A stretch of 64,000 nt of DNA from Chryseobacterium koreense CCUG 49689 (GCF_001045435.1 NZ_LFNG01000004.1:1-64000); one strand, 5' to 3'. Shown: positions 53,149 through 62,296, counted from the first letter of the stretch. Numbers and translations are program-made. The notes: a model not told the origin generated them from the sequence alone.

Positions 53149-54669
53149 TTATCTCCTTCTTTTTAAACCGATCATCCCCAAGAATGCGTTGGTAGCTTCA
53201 CGAACTATAATGTTGGTCACGGTTCTTCCGGCGCTGGATTTCATGACCTGTTCAAACATTCCTGGTTCTTGTTTCGCTGGTTTTACCGCCGGTTGTGCTG
53301 GATTTGCCGCCGCAGCATCCATTCTTGCGCTCAATATTTCATACGCAGATTCTTTGTTGACCGGTGTTTCGTATTTTGCAACCAAGGCGGACTGGTTCGT
53401 AAGGTCAAGAACTTCCCCGGGAGTTAGAACATCCATTCTGGATTCCGGAGAAATCAGATAAGTTTGAACCAAGGGTGTCGGAATCCCTTTTTCGTCTAAA
53501 GCGGTTACAAAAGCTTCGCCGATTCCCAGATTTTGGATCAGTTGTCCTGCATTGTAATACTCCGTAATCGGGTAGTTTTCAACGGCTTTGTCGATTTCTT
53601 TTCGGTCTTTCGCCGTAAATCCGCGGAGCGCGTGCTGAATCTTTAAACCTAATTGGGAAAGTACATTTTCAGGAACATCGCCCGGAATCTGAGTGATGAA
53701 ATAAATCCCGACTCCTTTCGAACGAATGAGTTTCACCATCGTTTCAATTTGGTTTAAAAGGGCTTTAGATGCTTCATTAAAAATTAAATGCGCCTCATCG
53801 ATAAACAAAACGAGTTTTGGTTTTCCGGAATCGCCTTCTTCCGGGAAAGTCATGTAGATTTCCGCAAAAAGGGAAAGCATAAAAGTGGAAAACAATTCTG
53901 GTTTATTCTGAATGTCGCCTACTCGCAGAATGTTCACAACTCCTTTTTCACCTTCTTTGGCGAGTAAATCATACACATCAAAACTGGGTTCACCAAAAAA
54001 CTGTGCCGCTCCCTGCTGTTCAAGTGCGACAATCGATCGAAGAATTGCGCCAAACGAAGCAGGAGCAATATTTCCATAATTCTGCGCCAATTCAGCTTTT
54101 CCGCCATCGGCATCGGTGACATATTGCAACACCTTCTTCAAATCATCCAAGTCGATCAAAGGCAACCCTTTGTCATCACAATATTTAAAGACAATCGAAA
54201 GGATACTTTGCTGGGTCTCATTCAGCTGTAAAATTTTCCCCAATAAAACCGGTCCGAATTCAGTAACGGTGGAACGAAGTTTAACACCCTTTTCAGCTGA
54301 AATAGACATCAGTTCCACCGGAAAACGCTGTGGCGTAAAGCTGAAACCGGTTTTCGAGTAACGCTCCTGAATAATCGTATTTTCAACTCCCGGTTCCGCA
54401 ATCCCGGAGAAATCTCCCTTGATATCGAGAACCAAGGACGGAACACCGGCTTTGGAGAGTTGTTCCACAAAAACCTGCAGCGTTTTGGTTTTCCCGGTTC
54501 CGGTTGCACCCGCAATTAATCCGTGTCTATTGACCGTTTTCAGGGGAATCGTAACATCCACTTCTGTAACCACTTCACCATCGAGCATTCCTTTTCCTAG
54601 GGTGATGAATTCGCCTTTTGGAGTATATCTGGTGGAAAGTTCCTGAATAAATTTTGCCTTATCTGCCAT
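53149..54669 (-). CDS. HerA-like helicase/ATPase (DUF853)
   Basis: The 506-aa protein has Walker A GLIAGATGTGKTKTL (about 50-64), VLDIKGDFSGIAEPG, and KLVLFIDEAHLIF as Walker B. The family (YjgR in E. coli) belongs to the HerA/FtsK ATPases. An Ala/Pro-rich linker near 460 precedes a basic end. It may act on DNA, but the natural substrate is unknown. The exonuclease gene follows 54 bp downstream on the same strand. Confidence 0.9.
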   Translation of the reverse strand: MADKAKFIQELSTRYTPKGEFITLGKGMLDGEVVTEVDVTIPLKTVNRHGLIAGATGTGKTKTLQVFVEQLSKAGVPSLVLDIKGDFSGIAEPGVENTIIQERYSKTGFSFTPQRFPVELMSISAEKGVKLRSTVTEFGPVLLGKILQLNETQQSILSIVFKYCDDKGLPLIDLDDLKKVLQYVTDADGGKAELAQNYGNIAPASFGAILRSIVALEQQGAAQFFGEPSFDVYDLLAKEGEKGVVNILRVGDIQNKPELFSTFMLSLFAEIYMTFPEEGDSGKPKLVLFIDEAHLIFNEASKALLNQIETMVKLIRSKGVGIYFITQIPGDVPENVLSQLGLKIQHALRGFTAKDRKEIDKAVENYPITEYYNAGQLIQNLGIGEAFVTALDEKGIPTPLVQTYLISPESRMDVLTPGEVLDLTNQSALVAKYETPVNKESAYEILSARMDAAAANPAQPAVKPAKQEPGMFEQVMKSSAGRTVTNIIVREATNAFLGMIGLKRRR

Positions 54670-55020
54670 TTTCTTGATTGGTTTGAAAGGATAAAGATAA
54701 AAAATAATATGAAGAATTGGGATTTTGAATTGAGGTGGTTTGTAAAAATTTGTCGTGTCGTAATCTGAAAAAACAATGCATAGAAAAAGTCAGGTGACCT
54801 TAGTCTTCATGAGTTTTTGGATTCTTCAGTAAGTTTTTAAAATATCTCGAAATACTTTTGGGTTTTAGCGCATTATTGAGAATTTTAGGATTTCAAAATT
54901 GTCCAGGGAAGAAGTTTTGATCGAAATTTTTACCATATATCATTTTTTTTGTCGAAATTAGCAAGTGACAAGTAGCTGATTTTGAATATTTCAAGTGATT
55001 TCTGAACACTTTCCCAAAGA
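54670..55020. other. Intergenic region upstream of the copper cluster
   Basis: About 350 bp without a gene, AT-rich. I see no tRNA, convincing hairpin or repeat. It ends at a minus-strand gene remnant. Confidence 0.5.
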
Positions 55021-55149
55021 TTAAAACTTCGGCAAAGTCTGCACATAATTTGTTATTTCATTATCTTTGAATTCGTCGGTTTTTAAGGCGGAATATAATC
55101 CGTGAAATCCCGGGAAATCAAACTGACCAAAATCATCTTCATATTCGGA
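55021..55149 (-). pseudogene. C-terminal gene remnant
   Basis: On the minus strand 43 codons read EYEDDFGQFDFPGFHGLYSA...VQTLPKF and stop, with an in-frame TAG just upstream and no start codon. The composition (acidic, aromatic, balanced) is protein-like and unlike shadow frames nearby. It may be the tail of a gene that was cut when the copper cluster arrived. Family not recognised. Confidence 0.4.
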
Positions 55150-55160
55150 CTAAAAAGTCT

Positions 55161-55168
55161 TAAATTTG
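55161..55168 (+). promoter_or_regulatory. -7 box of the copper cluster
   Basis: TAAATTTG lies 10 bp before the ATG of the first gene, implying a very short leader. No good -33 TTG was seen at the right distance, so an activator may be needed. Confidence 0.4.
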
Positions 55169-55178
55169 AAGCATCAAA

Positions 55179-55541
55179 ATGAAAAGCTTTTTCGTTTCCA
55201 TATTATCCGCAATTATTTTTTTGGCAAGCTTCCAAAACTCATTGCTTTTGGTGGATTATCAAATCAACAGGGATTTCTATGAGCTGCATTGCGTGAACAA
55301 GGACAAACCAGCCATGGCTTGTCACGGAAAATGTGAGATGAAAAAGGAAAGCGAAAAGGGAAACTCGCCTTTCAAAATCTTGAAAAGCAGTTTCGAGTTC
55401 AATATTCTGCCGACAAAACCTTTGGAAATAAATGTCGAGAAGTTGATGGTTTTTAAAGAATCGAAGCCGGCAAGCGATTATGCACCATTTTTCGTAAATA
55501 AAGGTTACTTAAACATTCTTCCACACCCGCCACAAATTTAA
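55179..55541 (+). CDS. Small Cys-rich protein of a putative copper cluster
   Basis: The 120-aa protein starts with a hydrophobic segment (FFVSILSAIIFLASFQNSLLLV) that is a signal peptide or anchor. It carries Cys38 (YELHCVN) and the cluster AMACHGKCEM (Cys48, His49, Cys52, Met54), a plausible copper site. It has no known family that I can name. It heads a cluster with a Met/His-rich lipoprotein and an OprC-like receptor, which suggests periplasmic metal handling. Confidence 0.65.
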   Translation: MKSFFVSILSAIIFLASFQNSLLLVDYQINRDFYELHCVNKDKPAMACHGKCEMKKESEKGNSPFKILKSSFEFNILPTKPLEINVEKLMVFKESKPASDYAPFFVNKGYLNILPHPPQI

Positions 55542-55650
55542 ATTTTTGATTTGCTCGTTCTGTTCAATTCCTTGGACGGAATGAATCCTGTTTTTTTAAA
55601 GACCAAAACTCTTTAAAGTACAACTCCTTTAATATCAAAAATTTAATAAA

Positions 55651-56508
55651 ATGAAATTTTCTATCAAAATATTCATTGCATTTTTTGCAATGGCACTTTT
55701 CCTTTCTTCATGCAGAACATCTTCTGACGATCCGGTAACTCCGCCCATAAACGAATTGGATGGTTTGACCAAGATCAAGGAAGTCTCCAACGATACCCAC
55801 ATCATTGAACTGTATTCCGCATCCGGAACCACGAAGCAAGGCTACAACAGCCTGAAATTCAGAATCAAAAACAAATCCACCAACCAATACGAGAAAAACG
55901 CCACCGCGACTTGGAATCCTTTGATGCACATGGCTACAATGAATCATTCCTGTCCAAAATCCGACATTAAAAAAGTTTCCGCAGACGGAACTTTGTATGA
56001 AGGTTATATCGTTTTTCAAATGGCGGAAAACGCAACGGAATACTGGGATCTAAAAATTGACTATACGATCAACGGGACCGCTTATTCCGTAACCACGGGA
56101 GTTTCGGTTCCGCAAGAATCAAAACAGACAGTGAGTTCATTTTTAGGATCAGACAACAGCAGGTATATTGTGGCTTACATAGAACCGAAAAGCCCGAAAG
56201 TCGCCGTAAACGATTGGACGGTAGGTGTTTGGAAAATGCAGGACATGATGAATTTTCCTGTGGCAGATGGACTTACTGTAAAACTTGACCCAAGAATGCC
56301 GGGAATGGGAAATCACTCCTCGCCAAATAATGTGGACGCCAGACAAACTCAAGCCGGTGGTCTTTATTACGGAAAACTTTCCCTGACCATGACAGGTTAC
56401 TGGAAACTGAATCTGCAACTGGCAAAAGCTGATGGTACTGTTTTGAAGGGAGAACCCGTCACAGACACCAATCCAGGAAGTACGCTTTACTTTGAAATCG
56501 AATTCTAA
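55651..56508 (+). CDS. Met/His-rich tandem-domain lipoprotein (YtkA/FixH-like)
   Basis: The 285-aa protein has a lipobox (FLSSC, Cys21). Two similar beta domains follow. The first (about 40-150) has LMHMATMNHSCP (Met92, His93, Met94, Met97, His99, Cys101). The second (about 165-285) has DPRMPGMGNHSSP (Met216, Met219, His222), followed by YYGKLSLTMTGYWKLNLQL. This matches YtkA/FixH-type domains, which occur in copper proteins. The Met/His spacing suggests Cu(I)/Cu(II) binding. It could hand copper to, or receive it from, the receptor encoded next. Confidence 0.7.
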   Translation: MKFSIKIFIAFFAMALFLSSCRTSSDDPVTPPINELDGLTKIKEVSNDTHIIELYSASGTTKQGYNSLKFRIKNKSTNQYEKNATATWNPLMHMATMNHSCPKSDIKKVSADGTLYEGYIVFQMAENATEYWDLKIDYTINGTAYSVTTGVSVPQESKQTVSSFLGSDNSRYIVAYIEPKSPKVAVNDWTVGVWKMQDMMNFPVADGLTVKLDPRMPGMGNHSSPNNVDARQTQAGGLYYGKLSLTMTGYWKLNLQLAKADGTVLKGEPVTDTNPGSTLYFEIEF

Positions 56509-56519
56509 AAATCTTGGTT

Positions 56520-56557
56520 AAAAGCAATGTCTGCAAATCAAGGTGGACATTGCTTTT
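56520..56557 (+). terminator. Hairpin between lipoprotein and receptor genes
   Basis: Arms aaagcaatgtc (56521-56531) and gacattgcttt (56546-56556), followed by a T-run, form a terminator-like hairpin. It lies 12 bp behind one gene and 18 bp before the next, so it would lower receptor expression relative to the lipoprotein unless read through. Confidence 0.75.
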
Positions 56558-56574
56558 TCATTTAATTCTGAAAA

Positions 56575-58566
56575 ATGAAAAAAACAATAACGCTGTTTTT
56601 TCTGATCGTTTCTTGCCTGAACTTTTCTGCTCAGGAAACACAGCACGATTCCCTGAAACACAGCAATATTCAAGAAGTAATCGTCATCGGCACCAAAGAG
56701 ATCTCACAGAAACAGGCAAAACCGCTAAGTTCCGTGGACGAATATCTGGAGCAATCTTCGAACATCAATATGCTGAAACGCGGAGCTTATGCATGGGAAC
56801 CGCTCATCAACAATATGCCGACCGAAAGAACTTTGGTCACCATTGACGGGATGCGGATTTTCGGGGCATGCACCGATAAAATGGACCCGGTGACTTCTTA
56901 CGTCGAAGTTTCCAATCTTTCCAAGGCGGAAATTTCCTCAGGACAAGGTGGTTCGGCTCACGGAAGCACGATCGGAGGTTCAATCGATTTGGTCCGTGAA
57001 AAAAGCAGTTGGGGTGACGAAAGATTTCGTGTGGGGATTAATTCCGGTTTTGAAAGCGTGAACAACCAAAAGATTTTTGGGGCAGCGACAAGTTATCGGA
57101 ATTCCAAATATTATGTGGATTTGAATTTCATGAACCGCGATGCAGATAATTATAAGGCAGGAAACGGTCAGGAAATTCCTTTTTCGCAATTTCGAAAATT
57201 TAATATTTCCGGAATTTCCGGAGTGAAAATCGGTGAAAACAAGCTGATTGAAGCTTCTGTGATTTATGATAAAGCCAGCGACGTGGGTTATCCCGCTTTG
57301 CCCATGGATGTTTCTCTGGCGGAAGCTCTCATCGGTTCATTGAAATTCCAGATCCTTACCAATGATTTTTTCATCAAAGACTGGGAAACAAAACTTTACT
57401 TTAACAATATCACGCACCGAATGGATGATACGAAACGTCCCGAAGTTCCAATCCACATGGATATGCCGGGTTGGAGCAAAACCGCCGGATATTATTCCAA
57501 ATTCAGAAGTGATTTTGAAAGACACCATCTGAGTTTGAACCTGAACGGATATTACAACCAATCCATTGCAGAAATGACGATGTATCCCACAAATCCCGCT
57601 GAATCCCCCATGTTCATGTACACGTGGCCCGATGTGAAAACGCTTTATCAGGGAATTTTCTTCGAAGACCATTTTCAAATGGATGATTTCATGGAGATGA
57701 AGTTTACGGCATCTGCAGGATATCATTCCAACAGAATTGACAATGAGTTTGCGCTGAACAGCATGCGGATATTTTATCCCGATATGGACCAGCAAAAAAG
57801 CAGGGTGCTGAAAAATTTTTCCGCCAATTTCAGCAGAAATCAATTTGGATTTGAATATGGAATCGGGGTGGGTTACGGAGACAGAGCGCCTTCTGTATCT
57901 GAAGGTTACGGATTTTATTTGTTCAACAGTTTTGAAAACTATGACTACATCGGTAATCCATGTCTGAAAAATGAAAACTCATTGGAAGGAAACGCATATA
58001 TCAGTTTAAAGAAAACCGATTTTTTTGCGAAAATATCTTCCTCCTATTTCCATATTTCGAATTATATCGTGGGAAAAATTCACCCGGATTTTATCCCGAT
58101 GACCATTGGCGCAAAAGGGGTGAAAGTTTATTCCGCACTAGATTATGCCACGATTTTTAATGTGAGTCTGGATGCAGAAATTAGGATTTTGCCGGAATTG
58201 AAATGGAATTCCCAGGTTGTTTACAGCCGCGGAAGGGATTTTGAAGAAGTGAATCTTCCATTTATCAGTCCGTTTTCTTATTTCTCGAAACTTCGTTTTG
58301 AAAAAAGCAGGTTCAATGCGGAAGTTTCCGTGAAAGGTAATTTAAAGCATAGCGATTACAGTGAGGTTTATGGGGAAAAACCTGTAGCGGATTTCATTCT
58401 GTTCAATGCTAATTTGGGATATCGGTTTGATTTTGGACGCAGCAAAATTTTTACGAAAGTGGGTGCTGAAAATCTGCTGAACCGGAACTACACCACTTAT
58501 GCCGACTGGAACAATATTCCACGACCAGGAAGGAATTTCTTCGTGAATGTGAATTATAGTTTTTAA
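56575..58566 (+). CDS. TonB-dependent receptor, OprC/NosA-like copper receptor
   Basis: The 663-aa protein has a signal peptide (FFLIVSCLNFSAQ), a plug domain (about 25-140) and a barrel ending in a terminal Phe (FFVNVNYSF). The plug contains GACTDKMDP: Cys99 and Met103, the CxxxM half of the copper site described for Pseudomonas OprC. The barrel has THRMDD: His281 and Met283, the HxM half. Together they support uptake of copper ions across the outer membrane with TonB. No carboxypeptidase-like N-terminal extension is present. Haem or siderophore transport is less likely given these motifs. Confidence 0.88.
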   Translation: MKKTITLFFLIVSCLNFSAQETQHDSLKHSNIQEVIVIGTKEISQKQAKPLSSVDEYLEQSSNINMLKRGAYAWEPLINNMPTERTLVTIDGMRIFGACTDKMDPVTSYVEVSNLSKAEISSGQGGSAHGSTIGGSIDLVREKSSWGDERFRVGINSGFESVNNQKIFGAATSYRNSKYYVDLNFMNRDADNYKAGNGQEIPFSQFRKFNISGISGVKIGENKLIEASVIYDKASDVGYPALPMDVSLAEALIGSLKFQILTNDFFIKDWETKLYFNNITHRMDDTKRPEVPIHMDMPGWSKTAGYYSKFRSDFERHHLSLNLNGYYNQSIAEMTMYPTNPAESPMFMYTWPDVKTLYQGIFFEDHFQMDDFMEMKFTASAGYHSNRIDNEFALNSMRIFYPDMDQQKSRVLKNFSANFSRNQFGFEYGIGVGYGDRAPSVSEGYGFYLFNSFENYDYIGNPCLKNENSLEGNAYISLKKTDFFAKISSSYFHISNYIVGKIHPDFIPMTIGAKGVKVYSALDYATIFNVSLDAEIRILPELKWNSQVVYSRGRDFEEVNLPFISPFSYFSKLRFEKSRFNAEVSVKGNLKHSDYSEVYGEKPVADFILFNANLGYRFDFGRSKIFTKVGAENLLNRNYTTYADWNNIPRPGRNFFVNVNYSF

Positions 58567-58727
58567 CTTAGGTATGACTTTTCGCATGACGGGCATGAAA
58601 TGTTCCAAAAATATTTTTCATTAAATTTGTTAGGTAACAAAATCTTCAGTGCCGGAATTGGATTTTTCGCAAATAGAATGTATTTTGCTGTGTTGGAAAA
58701 ATTTGTAGGACAAAAAAATCAACTGAA

Positions 58728-59171
58728 ATGAAAAGGAAAGAAATCATAGAACGCATCATTGCCGAACAAAAAAAGACGATTCTGGGTTTGCAGGAAACTA
58801 CTGAAAATTATCGGGCTGCAGCTGATATGGATGAAGAAAGCACACACGATACCGAAGATTATTCCCACATCAGTCAGGCAAAAGACATGCAGCTCCGCTA
58901 TGAGCAAATGCTGGCAGAAGCACAGCGAAATCTTGCATTTTTACAGGATGAACATGAAGCCGTTCATGACGAGATTGAATTCGGAACCATTATAGAAACA
59001 GATAAAAATTACCTGTTTGTAGGAATTCCGGTTCCCGTTTTCAAGGTGGATGGCAAAGATGTGGTTTCTTTTTCTGACGAGGCACCGATTTTCAAAAAAA
59101 TTCGGGACAAAAAAGTAGGAGATCATGTGGAAATCGGAAGCAATTCCTATAAGATCATTTCGATTTCCTAA
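58728..59171 (+). CDS. GreA/GreB-like C-domain protein
   Basis: The 147-aa protein has an N-terminal helical hairpin (about 1-75; ERIIAEQKKTILGLQETTENYRAA, QAKDMQLRYEQMLAEAQRNLAFL) and a C-terminal FKBP-like fold (IEFGTIIETDKNYLFVGIPV, KVGDHVEIGSNSYKIISI) as in GreA. The acidic tip of true Gre factors is not clearly kept, so RNA-cleavage stimulation is uncertain. It stands alone upstream of the sulfur cluster. Confidence 0.7.
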   Translation: MKRKEIIERIIAEQKKTILGLQETTENYRAAADMDEESTHDTEDYSHISQAKDMQLRYEQMLAEAQRNLAFLQDEHEAVHDEIEFGTIIETDKNYLFVGIPVPVFKVDGKDVVSFSDEAPIFKKIRDKKVGDHVEIGSNSYKIISIS

Positions 59172-59198
59172 TACCCATGCTATTTGTTATTTCTTCTG

Positions 59199-59241
59199 TA
59201 ACTTTGGTCACGGTCTTTTTGAGTAATCAAAAGTAACTTTG
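59199..59241 (+). promoter_or_regulatory. Two TAACTTTG boxes before the sulfur cluster
   Basis: TAACTTTG occurs at 59199-59206 and again at 59234-59241; both fit TAnnTTTG. The second is 13 bp before the start of the TauE/SafE gene. No -33 TTG lies at standard spacing from either, so these are candidate boxes only. Confidence 0.4.
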
Positions 59242-59254
59242 CCAAAAATATTTC

Positions 59255-60046
59255 ATGGAAATCATAGGTTATCTTTCCGCAATCATCATCGGTCTCGTTA
59301 TGGGACTTATCGGCGGTGGCGGAAGTATTTTAAGCGTTCCTATTTTCGTGTATGTTTTTGGATTTGATGCGGTTACGGCAACCGCACTTTCGCTTTTTGT
59401 GGTGGGAGTTACCAGTATGGTGGGAAGTGTGGGTTTCATCAGGCAGCAATTGGTGGATTTCAGAACGGCGTTTATTTTCGGGATTCCGTCGATTTTGGGA
59501 GTGCTTTTTTCCAGGCGGTTGGTCTTGCCGCATTTGCCGCATTATATCATTCACCGATGGGGAATTACGCTGACCAAAGACATGTTCCTGCTGCTTTTGT
59601 TTTCCATTTTGATGCTGATTGCCTCTTTCAGAATGATTCGCAAAATTGAGCGGCCAAAAGTCGGGAAAGATGATGACATCAATTACACGATTCTCATCTC
59701 ACAAGGACTTTTGGTAGGAATCGTCACCGGATTGATCGGAGCAGGAGGTGGATTTTTAATTGTCCCAGCTTTGGTGATGCTGCTTGGTTTGGAGATGAAA
59801 AAAGCTGTTGCCACCTCGCTTTTCATTATCGCAATGAATTCTTCGCTGGGTTTTTTGAGCACAATGGGAATGGTGAAGCAGGATTGGAATTTTCTACTGA
59901 TTTTTAGTGGATTAGCCATAGTGGGAATATTTGTCGGGATCGCCATTTCAAAACGGATGGATGGAACAAAGCTGAAACCCCTTTTCGGATGGATTGTCCT
60001 GGGAATGGGAATCTTCATTATCATTAAAGAAATATTTCTTCAATAA
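59255..60046 (+). CDS. TauE/SafE-type sulfur-compound exporter
   Basis: The 263-aa membrane protein has about seven or eight helices in two halves, each with a Gly-rich GLIGGGGSI-like start (LVMGLIGGGGSILSVPIF and GLIGAGGGFLIVPALVML). This is the TauE/SafE pattern. Members export sulfite, sulfoacetate or similar ions. Here the neighbours (persulfide dioxygenase, rhodaneses) point to sulfite or thiosulfate export. Confidence 0.88.
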   Translation: MEIIGYLSAIIIGLVMGLIGGGGSILSVPIFVYVFGFDAVTATALSLFVVGVTSMVGSVGFIRQQLVDFRTAFIFGIPSILGVLFSRRLVLPHLPHYIIHRWGITLTKDMFLLLLFSILMLIASFRMIRKIERPKVGKDDDINYTILISQGLLVGIVTGLIGAGGGFLIVPALVMLLGLEMKKAVATSLFIIAMNSSLGFLSTMGMVKQDWNFLLIFSGLAIVGIFVGIAISKRMDGTKLKPLFGWIVLGMGIFIIIKEIFLQ

Positions 60047-60058
60047 AAATTATTAAAT

Positions 60059-60415
60059 ATGAAAAAGCTGACATTGCTTTTAGCCGCTTTATTTTTTCTG
60101 AATGCCTGTAAAAAAGAGAGTGAAACGAATTCAATTTCCGACCCTAATTCCAAAGAAGTGAGTTTGGTACAGGAAGTCACCAAACTGAAAAATGATAAAG
60201 GTGAGGAGGTTTCGGTCACTTATTTTGCGGAAGGCGGCGTGGTAGCTGTAAAAATTCAAAAAACAGGCGACAAGGAACAGAAACTTTCTGCCAAAACGAC
60301 CAATGCGAAAGGAAATCCAATCTTCACCAATGAAGAGGTGATGTGGGAAATGACGCAGGACGGAAAAGCGGGAAAACTGACCGACAAAGCAGGGAATTCC
60401 TCAGAATACAAATAA
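60059..60415 (+). CDS. Small lipoprotein
   Basis: The 118-aa protein has a lipobox (FLNAC, Cys16) followed by a Lys/Glu/Thr-rich beta-type domain (VTYFAEGGVVAVKIQKTGDKEQKLSA). No family recognised. It starts 12 bp behind the exporter gene, so it is in the same transcript. Confidence 0.65.
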   Translation: MKKLTLLLAALFFLNACKKESETNSISDPNSKEVSLVQEVTKLKNDKGEEVSVTYFAEGGVVAVKIQKTGDKEQKLSAKTTNAKGNPIFTNEEVMWEMTQDGKAGKLTDKAGNSSEYK

Positions 60416-60515
60416 ATCGTTTTTAAAACCTATGCCATTAATTGACTTTTTGGCTTCATATTCAGTTTTGGTATGCTTAATGCCAAAATTTATAATATTC
60501 TAAAACCTTATCAAA

Positions 60516-61919
60516 ATGAAAATCGAACAAATATATACCGGCTGTCTCGCTCAGGGAGCATATTATGTAGTTTCAGAAAACGAGGCGTTCATCATCGATC
60601 CATTGCGTGAAACCCAACCCTATCTTGATCGGCTTGCCAAAGACGGCGTGAAATTGAAATATATCTTCGAAACCCATTTTCATGCGGATTTTGTTTCCGG
60701 ACACGTGGATTTGTCAAAGAAAACCGGCGCTCCGATTGTGTACGGACCAACCGCGAATCCGGCGTTTGAAGCCATGATTGCAGAAGACAACCAAATCTTC
60801 GAAATCGGAAAAATTAAGCTAAAGGTTTTGCATACTCCTGGACATACCATGGAAAGTTCCACTTATCTCTTAATTGATGAAAATGGAAAAGAAACTGCGA
60901 TTTTTAGTGGTGACACTTTGTTTTTGGGCGATGTCGGAAGACCGGATCTGGCTCAGAAGGCAACCAATATGACCTCCGAGCAACTTGCGGGAATTTTATA
61001 CGAAAGCCTTCAGAACAAAATCATGCCGCTTTCCGATGAAATCATGGTGTATCCGGCACATGGAGCGGGTTCCGCCTGTGGAAAGAATATGCAGAAGGAA
61101 ACCATGGATACTTTGGGAAACCAGAAAAAAACCAATTATGCATTGAACCAACCGGACAAAGAATCCTTTGTAAGAGAGGTTTTGGATGGACTTGCCGCAC
61201 CGATGGAATATTTCGGGATGAACGTGGCGATGAACAAAGGCGGTTACGAAAGTTTTGAAAACGTGCTGAAAAAAGGGAGCCAGCCCATTTCCCCGGATGA
61301 TTTTGAAAACGTGGCAGAACAAAGCGGTGCGCTGATTTTAGATACCAGAAATGCCGCAGATTTTTACCGGGGATATATTCCAAACTCGATCAATATTGGG
61401 TTGAAGGGGGATTTTGCACCTTGGGTGGGCGCAATGATTGTGGACGTGAAACACCCTATAATTCTGGTTACAGATTTGGGAACCGAGCAAGAGGCCATCA
61501 CACGATTGGCGAGAGTTGGTTTTGATAATGTGGTGGGCTATTTAGACGGCGGTTTTGAATCCTGGAAAAACTCGGGCAAAGAAATCGATACGGTGAACAG
61601 GATTCCTGCAGATGAATTTGCAAAATCATTTAATGAAAATACCAAAGTCATCGACGTGAGAAAAGAATCCGAATTTGCTGCCGAACATGTGAATAATGCG
61701 TCTTTCAACACACTCTCCGAAATCAACAACTGGGCGAAAAGTTTGGATAAAAAAGAACATTTCTACATCCATTGTGCAGGAGGGTACAGAAGTATGATTG
61801 CGGCAAGTATCTTGAATTCGAGAGGAATAAGAAATTTTTCCGAGATTGAAGGTGGTTTCAAAAAAATTAAGGAAACCGCGGTTCCGAGAACTAATTTTGT
61901 CTGTCAAAGTAAATCCTAA
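60516..61919 (+). CDS. Persulfide dioxygenase-rhodanese fusion (CstB-like)
   Basis: The 467-aa protein has a metallo-beta-lactamase domain (about 1-235) with THFHADFVSGH (His54, His56, Asp58, His63), HTPGH (His110), GDTL (Asp133) and PAHG (His182). A first rhodanese domain (about 260-355) has no catalytic Cys (LVTDLGTEQEA). A second (about 365-455) has Cys420 (HCAGGYRS). This order and pattern resemble Staphylococcus CstB, which oxidises persulfides to sulfite and thiosulfate. A glyoxalase II role is unlikely given the rhodanese domains. Confidence 0.92.
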   Translation: MKIEQIYTGCLAQGAYYVVSENEAFIIDPLRETQPYLDRLAKDGVKLKYIFETHFHADFVSGHVDLSKKTGAPIVYGPTANPAFEAMIAEDNQIFEIGKIKLKVLHTPGHTMESSTYLLIDENGKETAIFSGDTLFLGDVGRPDLAQKATNMTSEQLAGILYESLQNKIMPLSDEIMVYPAHGAGSACGKNMQKETMDTLGNQKKTNYALNQPDKESFVREVLDGLAAPMEYFGMNVAMNKGGYESFENVLKKGSQPISPDDFENVAEQSGALILDTRNAADFYRGYIPNSINIGLKGDFAPWVGAMIVDVKHPIILVTDLGTEQEAITRLARVGFDNVVGYLDGGFESWKNSGKEIDTVNRIPADEFAKSFNENTKVIDVRKESEFAAEHVNNASFNTLSEINNWAKSLDKKEHFYIHCAGGYRSMIAASILNSRGIRNFSEIEGGFKKIKETAVPRTNFVCQSKS

Positions 61920-61924
61920 AAAAA

Positions 61925-62296
61925 ATGAAAATGAAATTCCTAATATGTATCATGATTGCTGGATTTGTGGCCATTTCCTGTAAAACTGCCGTGAATACCG
62001 CAGAAACACCAAGACCAAACATGGTGGAACTGGTCAATAATCCTGAAACCACTTTGGTTGATGTGAGAATACCATCAGAATTTGAAGAGAAAACTGCCAA
62101 AAATGCAGTGAATATTCCATTGGCAGAAATAGAAAACAACCTGGATTTTTTCAGGAAACAAAAACAGGTCGTATTGTTTTGCAATCGCGGAAAGCAGGCA
62201 CAATCCGCTTTGGATATTTTAAAGAAAAATGGAATTGAAAACGTGGTTTCTGCGAAGACTTTGGATAATGTTTCCGCCATTCAAAATAGTAAATAA
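61925..62296 (+). CDS. Rhodanese-domain lipoprotein
   Basis: The 123-aa protein has a lipobox (AISC, Cys19) and a rhodanese domain with VDVRIPSEFEEK and active Cys86 (LFCNRGKQAQ). It would carry sulfane sulfur on the periplasmic side. It begins 5 bp behind the CstB-like gene; its last base is shared with the next ATG. Confidence 0.88.
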   Translation: MKMKFLICIMIAGFVAISCKTAVNTAETPRPNMVELVNNPETTLVDVRIPSEFEEKTAKNAVNIPLAEIENNLDFFRKQKQVVLFCNRGKQAQSALDILKKNGIENVVSAKTLDNVSAIQNSK

